From the NCBI RefSeq assembly GCF_014204895.1, contig NZ_JACHMF010000001.1:3410001-3474000 (forward strand): 64,000 nucleotides of DNA, given 5' to 3'. This DNA is from Paractinoplanes abujensis. GTDB taxonomy: Bacteria; Actinomycetota; Actinomycetes; Mycobacteriales; Micromonosporaceae. Positions within the stretch are counted from its first letter, which is position 1; each line of letters starts with the position of its first letter. The notes under the pieces were generated by a model that saw nothing but the letters and a program-made list of their open reading frames with translations, had not been told where the DNA came from and did not search any database. Positions 8,554-16,428 of the stretch are shown here, piece after piece. Both the position numbers and the translations under genes were made by a program.

Positions 8554-8614
8554 GGGCGGCCTTTCTTCGTTTCATGAGCACCAAGACGAGCAACCACCGG
8601 TTTTGGTTGCACGC

Positions 8615-8761
8615 TCATCGACGGGACCGGTCACGGTGCTCGCGGCGGATGACCAGCCGCAGGCCCGACCAGACCCCGCCGATCGCGCACACCTTGTTGT
8701 CGACCAGCCCGGCCGGCAGTGCGACCTCGCGAACGACGTCCTCGGTGACGTCAGTGGGCAC
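8615..8761 (-). CDS. Small hypothetical protein or gene remnant, 48 residues
   Basis: A GTG-to-TGA frame within the 428-base stretch between the sigma gene and the next rightward gene. The composition is protein-like (VPTDVTEDVVREVALPAGLV, then VCAIGGVWSGLRLVIRRE) and the same frame stays open for 13 more codons upstream to a TAG without a start codon. That makes a decayed 3' end of a larger gene as likely as a functional small protein. No clear ribosome site. I do not recognise it. Confidence 0.35.
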   Translation of the reverse strand: MPTDVTEDVVREVALPAGLVDNKVCAIGGVWSGLRLVIRREHRDRSRR

Positions 8762-8840
8762 CTTCGACGCCCGCTTCGGCCAAGCGTCGTCGGCTACCCG
8801 AGGATGCTAGCCGCGTGACTGAACCTGACTGGTACGCCCG

Positions 8841-8917
8841 GCTCCCCATCCGGTCCGGCCCGCCTGGCTCCCATCCGGTCCGGCGCGCCTGGCTTCCCAT
8901 CCGGTCCGGCGCGCCTG
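8841..8917. repeat. Three tandem copies of a 25-26 bp unit
   Basis: Copies at 8841-8866, 8867-8891 and 8892-8917 share CCATCCGGTCCGG followed by a GC-rich CGCCTG end; the second has lost one C and the first differs at one position in CCCG/GCGC. It lies in non-coding DNA between the sigma operon and the DUF1871-like gene. Otherwise I see nothing in 8762-8981. Confidence 0.85.
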
Positions 8918-8981
8918 AACGAGCGCACCGAGTAGGCGCGGCGGCGTCTCGGGCCCTGCACGGACGTGTGACCCTGAGGTA

Positions 8982-9263
8982 GTGGCTGACCGAGCGAATG
9001 AACTCAGAGCCTTACTCAACGAGTGGGATTTCATCGGCGTCTTCGATCCCGTGAGCAATACCGACGAGTACGACTGCATGATCGAGCCCCTGCTGACGAT
9101 GCTGGCCGCCGAGGCGGGCACCAGCGACGTCGCCGGTTTTCTGGACGACGAGATCACCGATCACTTCGGCCTGTCACCCGGACTCGTGGAAACTGCGCCG
9201 ATCGCCGCTCGGCTGACCGCGTGGTGGCGGGACGCTCGCTACCGGGAAGTGGAGTCGGGTTGA
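8982..9263 (+). CDS. DUF1871-like small acidic protein
   Basis: A 93-residue acidic protein starting with GTG. The sequence LLNEWDFIGVFDP followed by DEYD, then LDDEITDHFGLSP and a C-terminal AARLTAWWRD resembles DUF1871 (YugE-like) proteins, which are small, helical and without known enzymatic function. It stands alone and is followed convergently by the secreted hydrolase gene. The family link is by pattern only. Proteins of this kind are sometimes immunity partners, but no toxin gene is adjacent here. Confidence 0.65.
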   Translation: MADRANELRALLNEWDFIGVFDPVSNTDEYDCMIEPLLTMLAAEAGTSDVAGFLDDEITDHFGLSPGLVETAPIAARLTAWWRDARYREVESG

Positions 9264-9337
9264 CTTCTGCCGGTCCCGGTGGCGCGCTCTCTTCGGTGCG
9301 GCTTCACCGCCGCTGACGATCAAATACGAGGGTGGCG

Positions 9338-10735
9338 TCAGGGTGTGGATGGGCAGGCCGGGGCGACGAAGGTGCTGCGGGTACCTCGGGTGAAGCGGCA
9401 GCCGAAGGCGGGGTCGGCCACGGCGCGGGGGTTGAGGATGGCGTCGCCGGTGGGGCGGTGGCCCGTGCGGAGCCAGGTGGTGAGGTCGTCGAAGGCTTCG
9501 GTCAGTTCGGGGGCCGTGAAGTCGCAGTGGCCGACGCCGCGGATGGCTCGGGAGACGAACAAGCGGGAACGGCCGTTGCGGGCGGCTTCGGTGGCGTATT
9601 TCTGTTCCATCGAGAACGGTACGAACAGGTCGCCGATGTCGTGCAGGGACAGCACCGGGATCGAGGGTTTGCCGTCGACTCGGGGGATGCCGGAAAGGCC
9701 GGGGTCGGCCGTGGCGGTGCGGCGCACCCGGAGGACGTCGCGGTTGAGGCGCCACTCGGCCGTTGCGGGCCACAGTCGGTCGGTGCTGCGGTAGAGCGTG
9801 TGGCGGTTGTCGGTGACGTTGCCGGGGGCGATCCCGGCCGTGCCGCCCTGCAAGCCCGGGTAGAGGCCGAAGAGGAACGGCAGGTCGGCCAGCGGGGGCA
9901 GCGACGGGGCGGCGTTCCAGTAGGTGAACGCGCTGTCGAAGCCGGGGCGTTCGCCGCCGCTGCGTCGTTCCAGCACCGCGGACCAGGTGCGGCCGGCGGT
10001 TGTGGAGCCGGTCGGCAGGCCCAGGGCGGGGACGATGCGACCCACCTGGTCGCGCCAGCGTTGCTGGTAGGAGGCGTCCGGCGTACGGGGGAACTCGATT
10101 TTGACGTCGGTCAGGGCGGCCGCGGTGACGTTGGCGTCGAGGAAGTAGTCGTAGAGGGCCGTGTCGCCGAGGACCCCGCAGTACGGCATCGCGCCGGCGA
10201 ACAGCCGCGGATGTTCCTCGATCGCGACCGCGGTGACGTGCCCGCCCATCGACGCGCCCGACATGATCACCGAGCGTGCCTTGGTGCCGGTGACGCGGCC
10301 GAAGACGTCGATCAGGGCGACCGAGTCGCGCACACCCTGGCCGACGTCGTAACCGTTGGTGGCGTAGCTGGAGGCGGCCCACGCGTAACCCCGGGCCACG
10401 TAGTGCGCGCGCAGCGCCGGATTGTCGACGTAGACGGTGGTGCCGGTGCCGCGGTAACCGTGGGCGTAGACGACCAGGCTGCCGTTCCACTGTGCCGGCA
10501 CCTCGATGCGATAGGCGGCGCCGCCGGTGATGCCGGTGTGCACTTGCGCGCCGGGCAGGGCCACGAACGGCGTCCCGTCGAGGTTGCAGGCCGGATCGGC
10601 GACGAGATAGCCGGGCTGGGTGGTGCTGGGGGCGGGCGTGGCACAGGCCGGTGCGGCGGCCGCCGAGGCAGCGGGAGCGGCGAGGATCGACACGAGCAGA
10701 GCTAGAGCGACGACGGCGGCGCGGCACCGGATCAT
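9338..10735 (-). CDS. Secreted alpha/beta hydrolase
   Basis: A 465-residue exported hydrolase. Residues 1-25 form a Sec signal peptide ending in ASAAAA. The nucleophile elbow GASMGG, an acid in HDIGDLFVPF and a late His in GVGHCDF make a plausible Ser-Asp-His triad. A cap-like insertion fills about 190-330. Start chosen at the ATG at 10735 because GGAGG sits seven bases upstream; the longer frame from 10771 would read through that site. The ribosome site lies inside a palindrome (10739-10754). Six Cys in the mature protein suggest disulfides. Probable ester or polyester hydrolase; substrate not evident. Confidence 0.82.
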   Translation of the reverse strand: MIRCRAAVVALALLVSILAAPAASAAAAPACATPAPSTTQPGYLVADPACNLDGTPFVALPGAQVHTGITGGAAYRIEVPAQWNGSLVVYAHGYRGTGTTVYVDNPALRAHYVARGYAWAASSYATNGYDVGQGVRDSVALIDVFGRVTGTKARSVIMSGASMGGHVTAVAIEEHPRLFAGAMPYCGVLGDTALYDYFLDANVTAAALTDVKIEFPRTPDASYQQRWRDQVGRIVPALGLPTGSTTAGRTWSAVLERRSGGERPGFDSAFTYWNAAPSLPPLADLPFLFGLYPGLQGGTAGIAPGNVTDNRHTLYRSTDRLWPATAEWRLNRDVLRVRRTATADPGLSGIPRVDGKPSIPVLSLHDIGDLFVPFSMEQKYATEAARNGRSRLFVSRAIRGVGHCDFTAPELTEAFDDLTTWLRTGHRPTGDAILNPRAVADPAFGCRFTRGTRSTFVAPACPSTP

Positions 10736-10738
10736 GAT

Positions 10739-10754
10739 GTTACCTCCAGGTAAC
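10739..10754. promoter_or_regulatory. Palindrome GTTACCT-N2-AGGTAAC covering the ribosome site
   Basis: A 16-bp inverted repeat with 7-bp perfect arms. Read on the coding strand it contains the GGAGG ribosome site of the secreted hydrolase, whose ATG begins four bases away. It may be an operator or an mRNA hairpin that limits translation. No adjacent regulator gene is seen. Confidence 0.55.
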
Positions 10755-10858
10755 CATAAGAGGCCCGGCATCGATCGATGTCAAGAGCGCAGGCCCGCCG
10801 GTGAGATCCGCGGATTCCGGGGTAGGCAGCGACCCCGACGAGCGGAAGGTGCCCCACC

Positions 10859-11983
10859 GTGAAACTCGACTTCCTGCGCTCCCTGTTCGACCGCCCGGGC
10901 GCCTGGGTGTCCGTCTACCTGGACGCCACCCGGTCCGGCGAGAACGCCGGCCACGAGATCGCCCTGCGCTGGCGCGGCCTGCGCGAGCGGCTCACCGAGC
11001 AGGGCGCCGACAAGGCCACCCTGGACGCGGTGGCGGACGCGGTGCGGGACCAGCCGGCCGAGCCCGGACCGCACGGCCTGGCGATCTTCGCCTCGGACGG
11101 CGAGGTTGCCCTGGTGCAGACGCTGCCCGCCCCGCCTGCCACCGACGTGGCCTGCCTGGAACCGCTGCCGCACGTGATGCCGCTGCTGGCCCAGCGGGGC
11201 GAGGAGGTCCCCTACGTACGGGTGCTGGCCGACCGGACCGGGGCCGACCTCGACGCCCTGTCGGCCGGTGGTGTGCCCCGGCACCGGGAAGTGACCGGCA
11301 GCGCCACCTTCCCGATGCGCAAGGTGCACGCCGGCGGCTGGTCGCACCTGCACTACCTGCACGCGGTGGAGGAGTCGTGGAAGCGCAACGCCGGCGACGT
11401 CGCGGCCGCGGCGGCGGACCTCGCCGACACTGTCGGGGCCGAGGTCATCGTGGTCGGCGGGGACGTCCGCGCCGTGCCGGCGCTGATCGGGCGGCTGCCC
11501 AAACGCTGGCAGGGCCGGGTGGTTTCGACCGACGCGGGCTCCCGGCACGCCGGCGCCGACGAGTCGGGGCTGGACGACGTGACGATCCAGGCCGTGGCCG
11601 AGGCCGCCGACCGCCAGGTCCGGGAGGTGCTGGACCGTTTCCGTGCCCAGCTGGGCGACGGCACCGCGAGCACCGGGCTGGTCGACGTGGTGGCGCGGCT
11701 GCAGCGGGGCCAGGTCGACACGGTGCTGCTGGTCAACGACGAGTCGTCCACCGACATGCTGTGGACGGCGCCGGAAGATCCGGCTCTGCTGTCGGTCGAC
11801 GATCACGTGCTGCGCGAGGCGGGTGTGACCGGTCCGGTCAAGGTGCGAGCCGACGCCGCCCTGGTCCGCGCCATCGCCGGGACGGACGCCGAGCTGATCC
11901 TGATCGGACCGGATGAGGGGCCGGTCGAGCACGGCATCGGCGCGGTCCTGCGGTACGCGGACGCCAGCACCGCGGCCACCTGA
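10859..11983 (+). CDS. Rv2629/Balon-like eRF1-family protein (ribosome hibernation candidate)
   Basis: A 374-residue protein of the bacterial eRF1-like (baeRF) group to which Rv2629 belongs. Residues 1-130 match the N-terminal domain (SVYLDATRSGENAGHEI), the central loop HAGGWSHLHYLHAVEESWKRNA (about 158-180) occupies the place of the GGQ loop of eukaryotic release factors but reads GGW, and the rest is the L7Ae-like domain (VDTVLLVNDESS). GTG start with GGAAGG eight bases upstream. Known: Balon and its mycobacterial homologue bind the ribosomal A site during cold or starvation hibernation. Inference: the same role here. Its stop codon lies inside the first box of the downstream palindrome array. 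Confidence 0.8.
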   Translation: MKLDFLRSLFDRPGAWVSVYLDATRSGENAGHEIALRWRGLRERLTEQGADKATLDAVADAVRDQPAEPGPHGLAIFASDGEVALVQTLPAPPATDVACLEPLPHVMPLLAQRGEEVPYVRVLADRTGADLDALSAGGVPRHREVTGSATFPMRKVHAGGWSHLHYLHAVEESWKRNAGDVAAAAADLADTVGAEVIVVGGDVRAVPALIGRLPKRWQGRVVSTDAGSRHAGADESGLDDVTIQAVAEAADRQVREVLDRFRAQLGDGTASTGLVDVVARLQRGQVDTVLLVNDESSTDMLWTAPEDPALLSVDDHVLREAGVTGPVKVRADAALVRAIAGTDAELILIGPDEGPVEHGIGAVLRYADASTAAT

Positions 11984-12493
11984 AATGTCAGCAAAGCGGC
12001 GGAGCGCCGCGGCTAACTGAAATGTCAGCAAAGCGGCGGAGCGCTGCAGCTAACTGAAATGTCAGCAAGCGAACCGAGCGCCGTGGCTGACTGACATGTC
12101 AGCGAAGCGGAATCGCGGCCAACTGACATGCCAGCAGCCAACCGGAGTGCCGCGGCCAACTGAAACGTCAGCAAACCGGCGGAGCACCGCGGCTAACTGA
12201 AATGTCAGCAAGCGAACCGAACCCCGGGGCCGACTGACATGTCAGCGAAGCGGAATATCGCGGCCAACTGACATGCCAGCGGGTGCACCGAGCGGCGCGG
12301 CCAACCGACATGCCAGCGAGCAAACCAGAATGCCGCGCCAGCTGAAATGTCAGCAAGTGAACCGAACCCCGCGGCCAACTGATATGTCAGTGGAGCGCCG
12401 CGGCCAACTGGAATGTCAGCGAGTGGAGCGGGCAGCGCGGGCAACGGAAATGTCAGCAGCGGAGCGGAGCGCCGTGGATGACTGACATGTCAG
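11980..12493. repeat. 37-bp tandem array of 15 palindromic boxes (CTGAMATGTCAG)
   Basis: Fifteen copies of a 12-bp box begin at 11980, 12017, 12054, 12091, 12123, 12160, 12197, 12234, 12268, 12305, 12342, 12379, 12408, 12445 and 12482. Eleven of the 14 intervals are exactly 37 bp; the exceptions (32, 34, 29) come after every fourth box, giving a higher-order period near 143 bp. Boxes at 12091, 12234 and 12482 are perfect palindromes (CTGACATGTCAG); others vary in the middle but all end in CAG. Spacers are related to each other and several form a second GC-rich hairpin (GCGGCG-GAG-CGCCGC). The first box contains the TGA of the rightward gene and the last box the TGA of the leftward gene, so the array exactly fills a convergent gap. 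Function unknown; see findings. Confidence 0.95.
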
Positions 12494-13407
12494 TGGGTGG
12501 GTGGGAGGCGGGCTGAGCGATCTGGTTCGTGACGGGGGTGGCCGACGCGGAAGACGGCGAGCGGGCGGCCGCCGACCCGGGCCGTCAGGCGGCCCGCGGT
12601 GGCCGGGCAGTCCAGCAGCTGGCTGAGCGGGTGCACGGCCAGCCCGAACCGCCCCAGCAGCAACCACGTGCGCAGCAGGCGGCGCCCGGCCTCGCGCACG
12701 TCGTCGTCCTCCCCGGTCAGCACGAGCACACTGCCGTCGTACCGGAGCAGGTTGCGCCCGCCCGCCGCGAGCAGGGCGGGCAGGCCGAGCCGCCGGGTCA
12801 GCGGATAAGCGCGCAGCGCCCCGGCGAGCACCCGCGCCTCGGGCCGGCTCAGTTCGAGCGCCCGGTCGGTCAGCCCGTCACGGTGATAGCGCGGGTCGCG
12901 CGGGTCCAGCCGTAGCCAGTGGCGCAGCTCGCGGGCCACCGGCGGGGTGCCGAACATCCACCGGTCGGCTGCGGCCAGCTCACCGGCCAGGGCCCGGCTG
13001 CGCACGTGCACGATCCCCGGTTCGAGCGCGGCCAGGATCACCAGGTCCAGGAGCCCCTCCGCGTACGGTCCGCGGGCGACGCGCCGCGCGTCGACGTCGG
13101 CCCGGTGGAACCTGGTGTCGTAGCGCCGCGCGGCCGCCACGAGCCGGATCAGCCGCGGGTCGCTGAGGTCGCAGTCCACGCAGAGGCCGGCGTCGGCCGC
13201 GACGATCAGGCAGGTCTCGGCGAACGCGCCCATCCCGAGGGCCAGGTCGCGGCCGGTCGGGTCGGAGTCGGGCAGGGACCGGGCCGGGTCCACGCCGATG
13301 ACGATCTCGTCGGCGCGGTAGTCGATCGTCCACGGCTGGGTGTTGTGCGCGCTGGGCGCCCGCCGGAACAGCGGCTCGTGCTCGCGCAGGACGGAGACCC
13401 AGCTCAT
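12490..13407 (-). CDS. Nitroreductase-family flavoprotein (Acg-like)
   Basis: A 305-residue protein with the nitroreductase signature RRAPSAHNTQPW near the N-terminus and a late segment of FMN-fold type (LRTWLLLGRFGLAVHPLSQLLDCP). The overall length and order fit the Acg/Rv2032 group, double-length relatives of FMN nitroreductases that often do not reduce nitro compounds. It is last in a four-gene operon: its ATG overlaps the GNAT-like gene stop by four bases. Its own stop is within the last box of the 37-bp array. Inference: either a redox step in the pathway encoded by the operon or flavin storage. Confidence 0.83.
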   Translation of the reverse strand: MSWVSVLREHEPLFRRAPSAHNTQPWTIDYRADEIVIGVDPARSLPDSDPTGRDLALGMGAFAETCLIVAADAGLCVDCDLSDPRLIRLVAAARRYDTRFHRADVDARRVARGPYAEGLLDLVILAALEPGIVHVRSRALAGELAAADRWMFGTPPVARELRHWLRLDPRDPRYHRDGLTDRALELSRPEARVLAGALRAYPLTRRLGLPALLAAGGRNLLRYDGSVLVLTGEDDDVREAGRRLLRTWLLLGRFGLAVHPLSQLLDCPATAGRLTARVGGRPLAVFRVGHPRHEPDRSARLPPTH

Positions 13408-14450
13408 GCCGCACCTCGCTGGTAGAAGGTGTATCCGTGCAGGGGCCGCCCACCGGCCCGGCGGTAGGAGGCGGCCGACGCGGTGTTGTCACGCTCCACG
13501 AAGGTGCTGCGCAGCGTCCGGTAGCCGCTCGCCTCCAGGTGCCGGTGCACCTCCCGGCTGAGCAGCGTCATGTACCCCTGGCCTTGCGCGGACGGCACCA
13601 CACCCTTGATCACCAGCACGGCGTCCCGGCGGTAGCGCGCCCGGGTGGCCAGCAGCCGCAGCTGGTCGAGGGGGCCGAGCCGGCCGCCCGTACGCATCAG
13701 GAACTCGGAGATGTCGGGGACCGCCACGAGGAACGCCACCGGGCGGCCCGCCTTCTCCAACCAGACCAGCAGGCCCTCGTCGAGCAGGTAAGCCAGCCCG
13801 TCGGTCTGTTCGGCCAGCTGCGCCGCCGAGATCTCGGTGTAGTAGCCGAGCTGCGCGAAGCTCGCGTTGAGCATCTCGCGCAGGACGGGCAGCTGGTGGC
13901 GCAGCCCGCGGCGGGTGCCGTGCCGGATCACCAGGCGTTCGGCGGCGATCCGGTTGTCGTCGAACGTGTACGCGCCGGCCGAGCCGGCCACGTCGATCGC
14001 CCAGGTGTCGGCCTCGAAGCGGCGGGTGAAGCCGTGCCGCTCGTACATCGCCGGGTAGTAGGCTGGGTTCCAGGCCGAGTCGACGAAGCCGCGCGACTCG
14101 AAGCCGCTGGTGATGACGCCGCCGCTCTGGTTGGGCAGCAACGACACCGGGCCGAACAACGGGCGCCCCGCGGCGGCGCCGGTCACGACCTGCATCAGCG
14201 CACCGAAGACGGTGTCGTCGTCGGTGAACTCCGTGTGCCCGAAGAGCTGGCACGGGCCGAAACGGTAGGTGCTGGTGCGGCCGACGACGTGCCCGCTGCC
14301 GTCCCGTACGACGTACATGGAAGCGGTCTTGCTGTGCCGGGCGATGACCGGGGCCGGCAGGGGCACGTACAGGCTCCGGGGGTGCAGCCGCACGGGAAGC
14401 GACCGGAAGTCACGGAGATCCGCGGTCGACAGAACGGGCGTGGCCTTCAT
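13404..14450 (-). CDS. GNAT-like acyltransferase, two-domain
   Basis: A 348-residue protein, about twice a simple GNAT domain. Residues 35-155 contain MYVVRDGSGHVVGRTSTY and the loop GFVDSAWNPAYYPAMYERHGF, typical of a family of uncharacterised long GNAT proteins; the C-terminal half (about 250-345) has the clearer GNAT core with VIKGVVPSAQGQGYMTLLSREVHRHL, where the acetyl-CoA pyrophosphate loop would be, and ERDNTASAASYRRAGG. Start at the ATG at 14450, which shares one base with the stop of the upstream gene. Inference: transfers an acyl group made by the PaaK-like ligase of the same operon. Confidence 0.75.
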   Translation of the reverse strand: MKATPVLSTADLRDFRSLPVRLHPRSLYVPLPAPVIARHSKTASMYVVRDGSGHVVGRTSTYRFGPCQLFGHTEFTDDDTVFGALMQVVTGAAAGRPLFGPVSLLPNQSGGVITSGFESRGFVDSAWNPAYYPAMYERHGFTRRFEADTWAIDVAGSAGAYTFDDNRIAAERLVIRHGTRRGLRHQLPVLREMLNASFAQLGYYTEISAAQLAEQTDGLAYLLDEGLLVWLEKAGRPVAFLVAVPDISEFLMRTGGRLGPLDQLRLLATRARYRRDAVLVIKGVVPSAQGQGYMTLLSREVHRHLEASGYRTLRSTFVERDNTASAASYRRAGGRPLHGYTFYQRGAA

Positions 14451-14893
14451 CAGCGGTGCACCCGCGGGCCGGTCGTCTCGGTGGACAGCGGGGTCCACGT
14501 CGGCATGTGCGACATGGTGCCGTCCTCGGCCCGCCACGTGCCGTTGCTGTAACCGTGCGGCTGGGCGGTGAACAGACGGATGAAACCGGCGGTGGCGTTG
14601 GTCGCGCCTTCGTCGGTGAGCCAGCACATCAGGTCGCGGTGGTGGCGGCTGCGGGCGAACTTGAGCATCGCGTCCTGGTCCTCGAAGAAGGCGATGGTGC
14701 CGATCGTGTACGGGAACCGGTAGTACACGGTGTGCCAGCGGTAGCCGGACATCCGCTTCATCTGCCGCACCATCGGGAACCAGGTGCGGATCGTGTGCCA
14801 CATGGCCAGCGGCCCGGTGTATTTCGTGGCTCCGATGAACATGGCGTCCGCCCGCCCTTGCGGCGGGGCCGCGCTGAAGTCGGTGGTCCTCAT
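14450..14893 (-). CDS. ABM/DUF4188-like ferredoxin-fold protein
   Basis: A 147-residue protein. The core GYRWHTVYYRFPYTIGTIAFFEDQDAMLKFARSRHHRD fits the alpha-beta barrel of antibiotic-biosynthesis monooxygenase-like and DUF4188 proteins, small dimers that oxidise or bind aromatic compounds or heme. The ATG at 14893 overlaps the stop of the ligase gene (ATGA). Start chosen there because the next upstream frame is the antisense-like region of the ligase. A conserved His-Trp-rich surface (MWHTIRTWF, CWLTDEG) suggests an aromatic ligand. Exact family and reaction are uncertain. Confidence 0.65.
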   Translation of the reverse strand: MRTTDFSAAPPQGRADAMFIGATKYTGPLAMWHTIRTWFPMVRQMKRMSGYRWHTVYYRFPYTIGTIAFFEDQDAMLKFARSRHHRDLMCWLTDEGATNATAGFIRLFTAQPHGYSNGTWRAEDGTMSHMPTWTPLSTETTGPRVHR

Positions 14894-16428
14894 GCGGCGC
14901 TCCCCTTCACGAGGTAGACGTTCTTGAGCTTGGTGGCGGAGCCGGCGAACGGCCCGGTGCCGTGGTCGTGCACGACGATCCGTACGTCGGCGGCCGACGG
15001 GTCCTCGGCCAGCGACTCGGCGAAGTCCCGGCTCGAGCGGGTCAGGTGGGCCAGCACGCCGGCCCGGCACGCATCGATCAGCAGCTCACGCTGCGCGGCC
15101 GCCACCCGTACGGCGGAACGCAGTTGGAGGTGGATCGTGGGCCGGCTCTCCAACCGGTCGTCCTCCACCAGCTCAAGGCAGAAACCTTCGAGCACATGCG
15201 CGTACAGGCCGTCGTAGAGCCCGTACTCGATGTCCTGGGGGTAGATGTTGGCCCCCATGTACGAGATCGTGCTGTCCTTGCGGCCGAAGAGGAACAGCAG
15301 CGGCAGGCGCATCCCGTCGACCCGCATCGCCGCCTCGGCCTCGGCCCGCGCCGCCGGATCGCCGATGGCCGCGAGCACCTCGGGCAGCGTGGCCAGCCGG
15401 GCCTCGTCGCCGATGTTGTAACGCACCTTGGGGTTGGCCACGGCGGTCGAGTTGATCGTGCAGAGCAGCTCCGAGCCGGCCGTGGTCTCCAGGTACGTCT
15501 CCAGCGGGTTGTACTGGAACACCATGGGCAGCCGTTCCTCGCCCGGCCCGAGCAGCCGGGACCGCAGCGCGGCGTCGGTGCGCAGGCGGCGGCGGACCCA
15601 CACGCTGAGTTCGGTCTCGCCGGCCATGCCGATGGTCAGGTCGCTAGCGCCGTAACCGGAGCGGACCTTGCGGAAGCGTTTCTCCAGGTAGTCGCGCAGT
15701 GCCTCGGTCATGCCCTCGCCGCCGACCAGGCCGGAGATGCGGTATTCGTCCCACGGGAACCGTTCGGCGTCCAGCTCGTCCAGCAGACGCTTGAGGAACG
15801 GCGGGTAGGCGGTCACCACGTACTCGAAACCGGGGCCGAAATGCCGCAGCGTGTCGATGATCTTGCGAATGTCGGGTCCGGTGTTCTTGACCATGGCGAT
15901 CCGCGACATCGCGATACCGGTGTTCGTGCCGGTGGCCCACGCACCCATCGAGTACGCGTTGATCACGAACCGGCGCCCGGCCGGAAAGATCATCGTGGCG
16001 TACGCGGCCAGGTTGCGATGCACGGCCTGCAGCTCGGACCGGCTGCGGACCCAGTTGAACGGCTGCCCCGACGAGCCCGACGACTCGTCGACCACGCTGC
16101 CCTCGATCTCGAGCCGCCCGTGCCGGCAGCGCTGCGGCTCCGGATAGGCCCGCACGTAGGACGCCTTCGTGGTGGGCGGGTAGCTGTCCAGGTCGAACCA
16201 GCGGAACTCCCACCCGTGGCGGCGCAGGAAATCGCCGTACGCGGGCACGTCGAGCGCCGCGAACTGGCAGGTCATCCAGGCGTTGAGGCGGGCGAAACCG
16301 GCGAGGCGGGGCCGGTAGTGCCGGGCCATGAAGCGCCACACCGCGGGGTGCGTGCGATAGAGGGCGTAGATGCCGCTGAGCGCGTGGCTGCCGAGCCGGA
16401 GCGTCCATTGCCGCAGGGTCGAGATCAC
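14890..16428 (-). CDS. PaaK/CapK-like adenylate-forming ligase
   Basis: A 512-residue member of the phenylacetate-CoA ligase/F390 synthetase superfamily. The phosphate loop ESSGSSGQPFNW (about 114-125), the YGASDLTIGM adenine-binding motif (about 260) and the late FLFGRKDSTISYMGANIYPQDIE hinge-lysine region (about 372-394) are all recognisable. GTG start at 16428 with weak ribosome site. It heads the leftward four-gene operon, followed by ABM-like, GNAT-like and nitroreductase genes with 1-4 base overlaps. Known: the family activates aryl or fatty acids as AMP esters. Inference: loads the acid used by the GNAT-like partner; no carrier protein gene is present in the operon. Confidence 0.85.
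   Translation of the reverse strand: MISTLRQWTLRLGSHALSGIYALYRTHPAVWRFMARHYRPRLAGFARLNAWMTCQFAALDVPAYGDFLRRHGWEFRWFDLDSYPPTTKASYVRAYPEPQRCRHGRLEIEGSVVDESSGSSGQPFNWVRSRSELQAVHRNLAAYATMIFPAGRRFVINAYSMGAWATGTNTGIAMSRIAMVKNTGPDIRKIIDTLRHFGPGFEYVVTAYPPFLKRLLDELDAERFPWDEYRISGLVGGEGMTEALRDYLEKRFRKVRSGYGASDLTIGMAGETELSVWVRRRLRTDAALRSRLLGPGEERLPMVFQYNPLETYLETTAGSELLCTINSTAVANPKVRYNIGDEARLATLPEVLAAIGDPAARAEAEAAMRVDGMRLPLLFLFGRKDSTISYMGANIYPQDIEYGLYDGLYAHVLEGFCLELVEDDRLESRPTIHLQLRSAVRVAAAQRELLIDACRAGVLAHLTRSSRDFAESLAEDPSAADVRIVVHDHGTGPFAGSATKLKNVYLVKGSAA

Noticed and set aside
12016..12480. Long open frames through the 37-bp array, giving peptides with recurring LADIS/CQLA-type patterns
   Set aside because: The period of 37 is not a multiple of three, frames change at each spacer-length break, and no ribosome site or start is present. 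The patterns are by-products of the DNA repeat.
11980..12493. CRISPR array
   Set aside because: The conserved unit is only 12 bp and palindromic, spacers are homologous to each other, spacing breaks are regular, and no cas gene is near.
11980..12493. Chromosome partition (parS) cluster
   Set aside because: The box does not resemble the conserved actinobacterial parS sequence (TGTTTCACGTGAAACA), and no parAB genes are in the window.
12490..16428. Classical NRPS or PKS gene cluster
   Set aside because: No condensation, ketosynthase or carrier domain is seen; the ligase is a stand-alone PaaK-like enzyme.
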